DNA of 64,000 nt from Scatophagus argus (taxonomy: Eukaryota; Chordata; Actinopteri; Scatophagidae). Shown piece by piece: positions 22,456-35,400 of the stretch. Both the position numbers and the translations under genes were made by a program. A model generated the notes under the pieces. It was not told where the DNA came from, ran no database searches, and saw only the letters and a list, made by a program, of their open reading frames with translations. Each line of letters starts with the position of its first letter. Positions within the stretch are counted from its first letter, which is position 1. The stretch covers positions 2,097,110 to 2,161,109 of the forward strand of contig NC_058503.1 in NCBI RefSeq assembly GCF_020382885.2, read 5' to 3'.

Positions 22456-25400
22456 GCCTCAGGTTTCCTTCCTAAAGCATCTTGGCTGGGTGGGGCTCGT
22501 GGATGATAACGGGTTTCCTGCTGGAGGCTCAGTCAAGTTTTGAGTTATTTTTGAAGCATTCTTTCATCCCAAAGCACCGTGTGTTTGGCCAGCATGTGTT
22601 TGTCACTGTCTCAGCTGCACTGAGTATATTTGATGCTCCTTGAGGACTGCGTGTCTGGTGCAAAAGCCTCAAGTGTGTATCAACATGCAGATTCTTAACT
22701 TCTCATTGCATATAGTTGTATATAGGTGTGGATTTTAATTATCTGCAAGTTATTGTTGTTTTGATTTTGTTTTGATTTAGAGAAGTACCTTACTTACTTA
22801 CGTACCTTACTTTAGTACTCGATTTTATACACCAGCTTCTACATATGCGTGCCCACAGGAGGAATTACACTTGTTAATAGGTACATAAATAAACATTTGT
22901 TAAATGCTTTAATAGTGCTTATAAATGCTAAATGGGGGGCTTCAAGTAAAGTGTTTTGATATTATTGATATTGATGAATTTGATAAGACAGAACTGCAGG
23001 TGTTTGTGCTGAACAGCCAGGTGCAGGTGGACAAGTGTAACAAAGTGAGATATATATTTATACACACCATAGACACACAGTACATATTGTTTTAGGATTT
23101 CCACTCCTTTCCTCCTTTCCTTTAATAATGCCTCTCATCCAACCAGCTGCTTCCTTCCTTCCTCTCCTTCCTTTCATTCATTCATACAACAGAACAGCTA
23201 AGAGGCTGAAAATACCAGACAGGAAAACACTCCATAATTTTATTATTATCTATATTAATTAAAGTCTTGTATGTAAAATAACATGAGAGCTAACATAATG
23301 GATGTGAGGTCTATGACATGTTCTCTGAAATAGTGAAAGCAACTGTTCAAGAGCGATCGCCTCTCTGAAGTCCTCAGCAATGGGACCAGATGAGCAATTA
23401 AGACAGAGCTGAAATGGATCCAAGCACTGCACTCAGTGTGTGTGCACGTGTGTGTATGTGTGTGTGCGTGACAGACAGCACCTGGCAGTGGTTTTTGCAT
23501 GAGGGTTTGCAGCTGGTGTTACTGGCTCAGCGCCTCAGCTGCCACTCTTACTTTAGGTCCCATATCACTGTCTGAACAGCCTAATTGGTTAACATGAGCA
23601 CGTCCTTCATGTTCCCTGCGTTACTTCATCGGCACTCGGGGGCCAGATAAACTGACCTGCCTTAACTGCAAACAGGTGAATTCAGTGCTGTGGGAATTTC
23701 ATGTTCAAAGCCATTATCAGACCAATCACCAATCCTGTGACAACATTTATGTGTTTTTCTGCACTGTTCTAAATCATATGCTGGCTTCCTCCTCAGGAGC
23801 TGGTAGAGGCTGAAGCCTGTGCAAAAAAAATGAATTTAAAAGCTGCTAGTGCAAGTTTAACAAAATATATGTGTTAATGAATGTCTGTTTCCTCTACAGG
23901 AGAATGTACAGAACCCACTACACGATAAAGTTTATGAAGCCTGTTTTAAATATATTATTTTAAGACAACAAAACAGATCATATCAGGAGAACAATGCACA
24001 CAGACAATCACACCCAGTCCTTCCACTGCTTTCCCACCACAAACTAAACAAACAAACAAGAAATCCATCTGAGACACATGGCACAGTGGCAAACGGTGGC
24101 ATTAAGCTCCAAGCACCACGTGAGCATAGGCTCCCTTATTGACCTTGGCTGGTACATGTTTTGTAGCACCCTCGATCCTAAGAGACAGTCTCTCCAGTCC
24201 ACACCCCGAGACACGTTTACAGCCATTTTAAGTTTGTTCATTTTCGTTGTTGCTGTTGTTGTTCTTTGTTTTTTCTAGCCCATGCACAAGTGTGCCTCCT
24301 GCATCAGACCCATTAGCTAATGAATAAAATGTATTTATAATGCATGTTTTGTGACGCTGCAAACTTCAACTTAAAATTAAAACACTACACTGCTATTTTT
24401 TCTTCTTTTTTTTTAACTTTTTAATTTTTCATTCCATAACTTTGTAAACAGGACATTTGGGACAGTTTTTACATGTCTGTCCATCTTGGAAGAGGGACGA
24501 GCCCTTTGAGACAAATTTATATTTTTAGCCATCATAAATAAACTAACAGACTTGATTTAAAACACATTCCTATTGCTATGATTTGTGAATGTGAAATCTA
24601 CCCACTTTGAACACTTTTAGATGGTAAAATGTGGTCCTGAACTCAAGAATTCTGAACTTCATATACATATCCCGGTCATTCAGAAAACAAGGACTCAACT
24701 CCAAGTTTAAACTTAAACTTCAAAAGAAAAGAGAGAATTGTTCTTGTAAGAAAGACCTGGAGATCTGACTTTAGCTGTTAAACACATGAACTGGGGGCAC
24801 TTTTATGTGCATCTTTCCATCGCTAATGAGGGACTTCAGATGGAGTGTGTGTGTGGCCCCCTGCTGGGCATCAGTCTTCAGCTCTGCACTCTTAATGGTC
24901 TTAAATGGAAATCAGTGAGTGACAGAGGTCAGGGGCCAGTAGCATTAAGGTGTGTGGGTGGGTCGCTGGCCTGACCTCATTGTTTGATGCCACATGTTCT
25001 GCGGCCCCTCAGCACTGGCCCAGATGTTGTTACATATTTGTTAAATAATGTGAGACCGGTCATAAGAACATGGAAGCAGTACAGGTTAGAGTTACACATC
25101 AAGAGAGTGGATCCTTACAGCCAGGACCGTCCTGATAAACGGACAGTGATTGAATTACTGACTGGTCAGTGAAGAGAAGAGTGGCCAGATGGCATCAACA
25201 GTACAGGGAAGAGGAGGGGACCAGCACAAAAGTAAAAGACTTCTCAGAGACTCTTTTCAGTCAGTGTTCAGATGCAGAGCTGGCTCTGATCTTTGAGACA
25301 TGACTGAAGGGTTGATGATGAGGACTTCCTTGTTTCTGACGCTGTAGAAAACTACTCACTGAAACTGTAGATCAGGGAGTAAATGACTCAAACTTCACAA

Positions 25401-26445
25401 AATAAGAACGTCAGTCAATTGCTCGCTATCAGACCGGACGTTATAAAGCGCGACTTCAAAATAAAAGCACGAATCAAACGGGAACGGTTGGGCTGATAAG
25501 ATTAGCCTATTAATCAACTCCTCAACGGAAGACACTGTCTCGACTGATTAATTACTGTGAAGTTGTTCATTAAGTGAAAATACCAGACACTGGCTGGTCA
25601 CACAATCTTGCTGCTGTAGTCTGAATGATGTAAAATCCTTCATGTTTTTTTGTTGTAGCTCAGAAGATATTGTGGATTTCTTATGATTATATCATGAGAA
25701 ATATCATATTAACCATCCAATAACATTTGGATACCACAAACAAAAAGAGAGCACTGGTTAAAAATGCAAAGTAGACTAGCTGATTGCAGTATATCAGTTT
25801 GTACATAAATAACACAGCTACCTATTAAAAAAGATCTGTCTTGCGATGTGGAATATATTCTATATGATTCTATATGACATAAGGTTGATATTGTAACAAA
25901 ACCTATAAAATGTTACTCACTCTACAGAAATAGCGTAAAACCCCATGAATATGTGATTATCCACACTATATAGACAAAAGGGACACATCTCTATTACTGA
26001 ATTCAGGTGTGTTGAAGTCAGGTATTTTATTTTGAAATTTCGATAGAAAGTCGTATTATCCTTGCTCGCTTGATTACGGAGGCTTGGTGGGGAGACTTTT
26101 TTCCAGGGAGAGCGCTCCTCCTCTCCACGCTTCTGACCTGCAGTCAAACCAGCGGGACACTTTGTCAAGAAAGAAGCGCTCCATGAAGAAATCCAGCACA
26201 CTGTTGTTCTCTTCAGAAACTAACCACATCTCGTTGTCCCGCTCTTGCCGACGCTTGTCTGTGAGCACTCACAGGGATTAACGGGGGGGGACTAAAGAGG
26301 GATGGAGCAATCCCGTTAAAGTTGAAGGCAGGAGAGGTCTATCTGTCTGCGTGTCTGTCTGTCGGCGGCAGGCAGAGCGGCTCCTCCGGTGTTCCTCCGG
26401 TGCTTCAAACACGCTGAGTGAGCGGCCGTGCCCGCCTCGGTGGAG
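22456..26445. other. Intergenic region between the NLR block and RFTN2
   Basis: No exon that I can support. It holds short TTCC-type repeats (about 23110-23180) and a TG-rich run (about 23438-23468). The last 350 bases, richer in GC, probably contain the RFTN2 promoter and 5' UTR. A 64-codon open minus-strand frame (26268-26074) contains an in-frame donor-like site, but I recognise no protein in it. MARS2 and BOLL, which follow RFTN2 in mammals, are not seen here. Confidence 0.45.
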
Positions 26446-29400
26446 ATGGGCTGCGGCTTGCGGAAACTGGAAGACCCGGAGGACAGCAGCCCCGGGAAAA
26501 TCTACTCCACCTTGAAGAGACCACAAGTTGAGAGCAAAACGGATACTGTGTACGAGTATGTGCTGCTCGACTTCAGTTTGGAAGGTAGGCTGCGCTCCAA
26601 ATGTCACATTTTCTGGGTGTAGCTGCTTCTCAGCGGTTATATGTTTGAAGATGAAACATATTTGTTGTTGAAACAGCTTAAGCGAACTGAAATAGTTGAT
26701 TAATCGTTGAGCGGAAAATTAGTCAGTGACTATTTTTCGTGTCGGTCACTTTTCAGACTAAAAGTTTTCATTGTTGTTTATGAGTGTTCAAATGGGATTT
26801 TCTTATTTAGATGGCATGGTAACGTGTGTTTCAACTTTTAGTTGGAAAAACAAGCAATTTGTCAACCTTGGTCGCTTGGTTTCTGACATTTTATTTGATC
26901 TGACTTGATTAGTTGACTATTCGATAAGCTGATTGAAGATTAACTGTCAAAATTTTGACTGTTTTTTTTAAATGTTTGTTTCTAATCTAATCTAATCAAG
27001 CCTCTCCTATGAGATAATTGAATGCTCTGTTTTCTATTATTGAGTCGGCTGCGATTTGTGTTTTGAGTTGGGCTAACAAAATAATACAGATGTCACCTTG
27101 GGCTTTTGAACATGATGATTGTCTTATTTTCTGACAATTTATATACAAACCAGTGAATATAAGCAGATTGACAGATAGTGAAAATAATCATTATTTACTG
27201 TGCATTTAATAGACCTACTGATCAATCAGTCAATCAGAATATTAGCTGCTGTTAATATAGCTGTTGTTAAATTGATAATGAGAAAAGGCATTGGCCACCC
27301 CGCATTCATATATTGTGCATGTATTATTTTACATTTCTGATTGGTTTAAAGGAAACTGTTGGCATTTATTCATCTTAATGGAGCTAAATGCACCAGAAAA
27401 GACCAGAGGCCTCTTAAAACAAAGGAATATACATTATATTATTAACCATTTATCACAATTCATGTTTTTTTGTTTTTTTGACTAAAAAATTCCTTCTTGT
27501 TTGGTTGACCTTAAAAGGTCCTGCATAGTAGACATCCTGTTTATGGTATTTGAACATGGTGTCACTTTATTATTCACACAGTGGTTGTATTTTCCTGTTA
27601 TGCTTGCAAAGTGAAATAAATTTGCTCTGTGGCCACTCAGGTTGCAGTTAGTGCACACGTCACAGTAAATATAGACACGAACTGTTCTTGTTTTTGAATC
27701 CCACTCAGTTTAAATTTAATGCCCTTCAAATTATTACTAACTACATGACATTGCAGCATCCTGCCTTGGACTTTTCCTAGCAACAGGGCTCTTCACTCAG
27801 CCTATCTAGAAATAGGTCACACAAGGTTTTTTTCCTGCTTTCACTATTGGCCCTTCTCCCCTTGGCACACACATGGACTCACATTCATTCACACACACCC
27901 CTTCCTATGTGATAGGCATACTGTAAAATACAATACCCTCCCAGAGAAAACCCCACCTGCTGTGATACGGAATCTAATTTGAACATGTGTGGCAATCTCA
28001 GCTGTCCGAGGGTTGCCATTTTCCAAGGATAATCCTTTCATCTGGTCCTCAGACTGGCTGTTTGGACTGTGACCTATTTGGAAGGAAATGGTGATTAAGT
28101 TCTGAATGGGAACCTAGCATGTAAACAGCAGGTCGACACAATAATGAATCATGGAGGAAAGTGCTGCTTTCCAAATTAAGGGGATCAGGGAAGTAAAGTG
28201 TATATCCCGCCTGTTAATGACTTTAGGATTGTCCAACATTCAGCATAGATACAGTTCAGTCTACATGAGGTGCCACCATGTAGACTCACTTCATTTTTGA
28301 ATAATCCGTCTATTATTTCTGTGAGAAAGCATTTCCTTCGCGAAATGGCAGAAAATAGTGAGAAATGCCCATAGTTTTCCATAGCCCAATGCAATGTGTT
28401 TGCATGTCTTGTTTTGTCACTAAGCACACATAAAGATTGTTTCCACTTGCACAGATTTTTTAGTTCTTAGTCAGTCAGGAAGGACTATGTGATTGTGTAA
28501 ATACTCTAAACCACACACTGAACCACTGGTCAGTAAAGATGGGAGTACTGGCAGTAGAAGACCTCGCAAATCCCACAAGTACACAAAGTGTGTTCTAGTA
28601 TCAAAACAAATATGGTTGACGACCAGCAGCTTGCACTGTCACTGCAATGACATAATAATTCCAAAAGGGTAGAGTTCGGATGAGATCCTGCATGGAGAGG
28701 ACTGCAGAGCCTGTATAGAGCGAAGTGAAGATTACTGAACTTTGTAAATGAAGATACCTTCAGGTAAAGTTTGTCATTTACTTGCTGATGTCAGTTACAA
28801 TTATCCGGTGTGTTTTAAAAAAATCTTTATGACAATGACTGGCAACAAGTGGATCTGACTGTTTAAGATCAACTTGGTTTGATTAGTTGTCACATTGTTT
28901 TGGTGAATTGCAGAATTTTGGAGGTGTCTGCTGTAGAGATGTTGTGTCTAAATGGCACTTTGCTTGTGTGTGTTTGCTTGTGTTAAAAGTGCCAAAAAGT
29001 ACATTTGAAAAACAAAACAGCAATGTCTCTTTCCAGAAATCATGACCTGATTACTCAAAGTGGTCCACAGAGCTTATTGTTAGCAGTTTCAGGTAGAAAC
29101 TATTTTCTTTCCGTATTACCGTGCAGCAGGAAGTGTGTATCTACACATGGATGAGAGGCCAGCTAACCGAGTTGGCTGACTTTATAGTTGAGCTGAGGAG
29201 GATGTCATTCATGTTTCACATTACACGCTGTGACGAGCTTCAATCTCCACTTTCCTTTGTCAAAGCAACTCCAACAGAGTGACAGGTTTTCTCTCTAAGA
29301 GATAAATAGGAGTCACAGTCTTCCATTAATCTTTAGTGCATAACATATCAATAATTTGATATATTTTTGAACCAGGACCTACAAATATGTCGGATAAAGT

Positions 29401-32400
29401 AACACGCCTATTACTTCAGATCCTATGTAGTCAACATCTAAGTGTCGGATCAGACTCGGCATAGACAAAGGGCATCCCTAATCTCTAAGTTACTGAAAAT
29501 GTCTTCTGCACCCTGTTGAAGTGCACATCAGTGTACAACAGTGAGTGTGGCACATTTTTCGTCGCTAAAGAAACTTCCCTGTTGAATGACAGGAGTTTAC
29601 TCCGTCACCCAACACCAGCAGACGGCTCATGACCCAGGACGATAGCAAACACTGCCGTGCTGCATGTGGTTTTGTTTTGGAGCGCTCTGATTCTCTATGC
29701 CTGTCATCAGTCATGGGTCCTGTCCTCAGACAGAGTTATAAATACTCTACATAGACAGGGTGTGTGTGTGTGTGTGTGTGAGTCACAAATGTGAGTCTAG
29801 ATCCACCGTAGATACACTGTCTCACAATAGATGTGTACATGCATCGCTTTGTGATGAGATGTTGCCTCCACACTCACATCAGATGTGTATCTTTGGGAAA
29901 GTGAGACGGTGGCTAAACATTTGTGCTAGAGAGCAAGATATTGAGCCTGTTGGGTAACTCAGTTGTCTGATCTGTTTGGCAGATCCAACTCTATCCAGCT
30001 GTGTTTGGGAGATTTGTCCTGTGCCAGACACACTCTACTCTATTTGAGACTTTTTCACCTGCAGATAATCACAACAGCATCTCTTGGGCCTAAAGTGTTT
30101 CACTCACCACCTTGACCTCTTCCAAATGTGACTCAGTATATGGAATCCTAAAACATTCTTAGTATAGAGCTGTATATTATGGGATTGGATCACCCAAATT
30201 GCTTTTTATGAAACGAAGAACCGAGGAAAACAGACTAAATGTGTTTTTACCATGTGAGTAAATGGTAAAAATTTGTGTGATCATCACTGACTCAAAATGT
30301 GTGAATATGAATCTTTCACAGATTGTTAAGGCTCCATTATTGGCACAGCTAAAGATGAGTGAGTGATTCCAAACTGTAGTAGTCGTATGCAGTCTGGTGA
30401 CAACTTGCATCCTCAGATATTCCTCTCCTTCTTTTTTAAAACTGTAATTTTTTTTTTTTACTTTGGGAACCTCATTTTATGATTTAGTTTGGGTGCAACA
30501 CTTGTCTTGGTTTAGTTAGTCAAATTTCTTCTTGCCAAATGCAAGATGAAAAGATCCACAATAAGCCAATCTGTAATCCAATCTGTGCCGCTACATGTCT
30601 GTTTTCCTGGCTGTAAACCAGATTTAAATCAGACTGCATTCTCACTTCAAATGAGTCTCAGCAGGGTGTGTTTACCAGTTTGAAACCACCTGCGTGATAG
30701 AGGATATTTGATGTACTCCCAAATTCACTTGAGGTGTCATCACCTTGCAAATGGAGCCAAACCAAGGAAAATAAAAATACTGAAGTTTCCTGAAATGCTT
30801 TAACATTAGGGCTATAACAGTGCGTGTATTCCTGCTGAACCATGACAGTACAGGGATCATGGTCTGGTGCATGCAGCTGCCTGAAGATTTTGTAGTAGAT
30901 AGACTGATGCATGTAATGTGGAACCAAAGCTCACAAGCACGAGTTCTACCTGGAGACTCATAGCCATGAGCAACATGTGTTGAGGATAGCATAACAAACA
31001 GACTGGCGTGCAAGTCAGTCGCACGATTTAAGTTCCTAGCCAGAAACAATGAGAGTTGGGGATAAAACGTGTGTGTTGGCACTGCAGTTCTGTTGCTGTT
31101 CACTTTTATAGCCTATTGTGTCCAATTCCCTTTTTAGGACAGTGTTTAATGTTTGCACATCCTTGTAGAAGAATATAGTTAGTGTGCAAGATGTTGCCTC
31201 AGTCCCCAGTAGGAAGATTTTGTCTGTCTTTGACCCTCGCACTACTCTCTGTTAGAAATAAATCAAATTGCGACTTCTAAACTGGAAACCAGAACATGTA
31301 CATTGAACTAATGCGTCTAATGTGTCGGCGCCTTTCTGATACAGCAGCATGATTAAAAACCATGTATTGTGAATCAAGACATATATTGTGACTTGACTCT
31401 GTTTTAAACCAGGCCAATACTGGTATTGGAACAGTCCTAGCGTTGTGTTTTCAGTTTGTCCGTCCATCTGTCCCGTTCTTGTGAGCTTGATATGTCGGGA
31501 ATGCCTTGAGGAAATTTGATGATCAAACATCACTGTGACCTCATGTCCGTCCCGTTCTTTTGAAAGTGGAAATGTCAGGAATCATTCTTGATTCTGAATT
31601 GGTGACACTAATCTAGGGTGTCCACCCTGAAACTGTGCTGACTGCATAGATCTTCTGTGCTAAGGAGTTGGAGATGTGTGAGAAGCATCCATAGTTTTAG
31701 AATTTGAAGCTTCTTTGCAGCAACATCCGTATTTGAAGCACTGTGGTCCACCACAAGCTCATTTGTTTTACTGTGCTTTAGGAGACTGTTGACGAAGCTG
31801 TATTTGTGTTATGAGCGTCGACTGACATTGACGTAAACTATAAATTCACTTGAATAATGTAGAGTGAGCTTACAAGATTAATGAAATGGTACAGTGTCTG
31901 CCCATCAGTGAAAGCCCGGTTGAGTTTGTTAAAGAAAAAGGTGTAAAAAGTCAGTAGTCTTTAACTTTAAGACTTCTATGTTTTGTTGTATTAATAACAT
32001 ACCTGTCTGAACATTCCATTTCTGAAGAACACCTGGCCAGCAGTTTGAAGAGGTCATATCTTGTTATCTAGGTATCTTGTTGGACTGCTTTTCTATAATG
32101 GTTTTTGTTCAGGCAAGTTATACCACCTCCAGGCCTTTTTGCTGTAGAATCTCAATCGGTTGGAACTCCCTATGAATCTTAGTTTTGCCCTTAATGATAC
32201 CCCGTGGAGTTTTTGACTTACTACTGAGACTCACTGATAAAAACAGTGTGTTTAATTCTTTTTTTGACTGCTTCCCAGATCCCACATGTCATTTGTTAGA
32301 TCCAGTAGCCTGCTGTGGCGTTTTACTTGATGGACAATCCTTATTGCTGAGTCCTGTTATCACCTTTTTATTAAATTCCTTCAAAGTATTCACTACAGAT

Positions 32401-35400
32401 ATTGTGAGTACCGACAAACATGGATGTACACTGCAGCTTGACGTTTTTTATTCCGCACATAGCAACAAATACAGTTTTTATACAGATACAGACTTTTTGG
32501 GCCACCCTTAAAGGCAGTGAAATGAAAGATACATTTTCCAAGTTCAAATTCTGTTTCCCTGTGGTAATTGTTGGTTTTTGTTGAATGCTATGTAGATACA
32601 GGTCAACAACAATTGTGGACAGTTGCATAAATGTATCGAAACAAATGTCATATCAGGTAACTAGTGTTAGGTAAATGTTTCATATTACCTTTTATTAGGA
32701 CTTACATTATTCCAAGATTAGCCTTGTAGTACTCACATTAGATTTTTTTGTTCTACATGTTTGATTTTGATGTATCAGCCAGAGATGGTGGTTTTCAGCC
32801 ATTTTGCCACTGGCTAGTGGCACAACTCATTTTGAGTTTGCATGATAATGATAATTGTTACTGTACCAACATTGCTGGGCTATTCACATTTTCACTGGAG
32901 TTGTTGAGATGGTCTGTATGTCTTGATAATGACATGAGGTGTAATGGCACAGTATGGGACGTTTAAACTGCTGATAAGATTGCGCAAGAAATTAAGGCTG
33001 TATGAATGAAAAATGTAGTAAAGTATTTGTATCAGTTAGATTAACATGGATCTAATCTTACCGATCCATGATACCACAAATAAGGATAATCATTTGTGTT
33101 TTTAAGAGATTTTTACTGGAAATGACCAAAATTTAAATATCAGACAGATTTTAGGGCCCTGCAAACCTGCTGATCAATGTAGTTTAGAATAAGCAGGATC
33201 CGTCACAATCTTCACTATAACACTCTACCCTTCTCCCGCCTTGCTTTGCGTTTCTGGGACACGTGCAGAGTTACTGTCACATACTCGAACGCACACTCAC
33301 ACTCACACCATCCCCCGTGGATGTCACATTGCCCAGTAGCAGCAGTGCTCCCTGTCAGCTTGGCCTCGTTTTACTCCGACTGAGAGGAGGCTGGACCGTG
33401 GGCCTGGAGCCAGAGGCAGCACATCAGAGGACCTAATGGCTAATATTTCCTTGAGCTGAGTACTGATAGCTGGGCACATGTCAAAGAGAAAAATCACATG
33501 GACTCTGAAGGGGTTTTTTTTAGAGTTATTGATCTTTCTGTTGCAAACTGCCCATTGTGTTCCTTACTTCTGAAGCTCAGGACAGCAAACAGTCTCTGTG
33601 TTTGTTGAGCTGAAGAAGTTGCTCTCAGCTCTGATTACATCCAGTGGTTCTCAGCTTGGGCCATCACGAGTTTGCGTGATATATCTTGACATCTGTGTAA
33701 TTGTTTGCTACACACTTATGTCCCCCACAGGACGTATTATGACTTCAGTAATCCCTTCCATTTTGCAACTATCAAGTACGTTTTTTTATTTGCTAGTTCG
33801 TCTTATGACTAATTAATTGAAAAACTAATGACATTCTCATCAGCCCAAGCTGTACTTTGTGTTAGCAAATGTGAACATTGTAACCAAGGACAGCATAACA
33901 AGTGGATGGAGTTTCCCATCTGAAAAGTGAAGCAACGCAGAAGTTTCTTAAACCGAAGTGTATGATGGTCAGCAGGGGGCGACGCCACTGATTTCTGTCT
34001 TCTTCAATGCAGCATGATGTTCATTTTATGAGTTATGTTTTCATTTAGAGAAAAATAGACCGTAAAGAAAGGTTTGCTTTTGAGCGGGACTACCTTGTGA
34101 TTGCCAACCACAGTGTATCCTCAGGTTCTCAGTCTGATGCAGTCAGAATAGAGGTGTAGCAATGAGCTCCTCCCATCCAAATGTGGATCCAAAAAACCCA
34201 AGTCAGCAATGGCTCCAAACTGCCAAACTGGATTCTTCAAAATGGTTAAATCAATGGGTCATGTCACAGTGGCGCCGTCCTTTTGTTTAATGTACAGTCT
34301 ATGATGCAAACACGCTAAAGTAAGATGGTGAACGTGGTTAATATTATACCTGTGCAGCAACAGCATATTGGCCTGTTAGCACACTGACCTAGCTCAAAGC
34401 ACCACAGTGCTACTAACATGGCTGAAGGCTTGTAGTCTTGTCATGAAAACAACCTGAAAAACATTAGTGTGAAGACGCGTTGTTTTCTTTTTTAAAAAAG
34501 TAGCCAGCGTCAGTTTGCACATCGTGTAGCTCTACAAGTGAAACTTCTTCGAAGGAAAATAGCATGCTCGTGTACAGGCAACAAAATCCTGATTCCCCTT
34601 GTGACAGATGACTTACTGTGTGAACCCCGCCTGAGGTTGGAAGCCATCCTGACAGAAAAATAGCTTTGTGCCTAACTAACCCTACACATGGACTTGAACT
34701 GGACTATGAAGCAAATCAAAGATAAGAGGATGATGTGACATGATGGCAGGTCAGGACTGGATGAATAAATGGGAGGATACAAAGGGATTTGCGGGTGGAG
34801 AGATGGCTTCACATGAGGTGATGTGTACTCATTGCCGGTTAGATAAACTGAGGGAGGGAAGAAAGTGAAGGAAAATGTGGAAGGAATTGCAGCCTTCTAG
34901 AAAATTCTTTTACAATCACTGTGATTGTAAAAGAATACCTATCTGCCTCTCAGTGTTATTTCCAGAAGTGGGTGCAGTTTTCTGTAATCTCTGTCTAATC
35001 TCGGAATCTAATGGGCCCTGCTGGATTATTTCAGATTAAAACGAGTATTTTGATTATTGAATTTAGAGGGGATTTGAAGGGCAGTGTGAAGGCAGGCAGT
35101 ACAGTATTTTGCCTTTGTGCCTTACTTTGAAATACCTCAGCAACATTTGGATTAGGGATCGTCTGATATGGTTTTTTTTGTCCAGGGACGACAGTGAATA
35201 CCATCATTTCCGGACTATAAGCGGCTTAAACAATGATGCAGCTAGTTTATGGATTTGGCCTCGAGATGAAAGTGACATTGAGAGCAACAACGAAAGAGAG
35301 ACTGACAACGTGGACACCTGCTGTTTATAGACAGTTGCAGCCTAAATTTGTACAAGTTTTTTTATTGTTTGCACTTAATTGTCCGGAAATTACGGTATAT

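Noticed and set aside
24078..24278. Short frames on both strands near 24.1 kb as a possible exon
   Set aside because: No splice-bounded exon or recognised motif; I cannot support a gene here.
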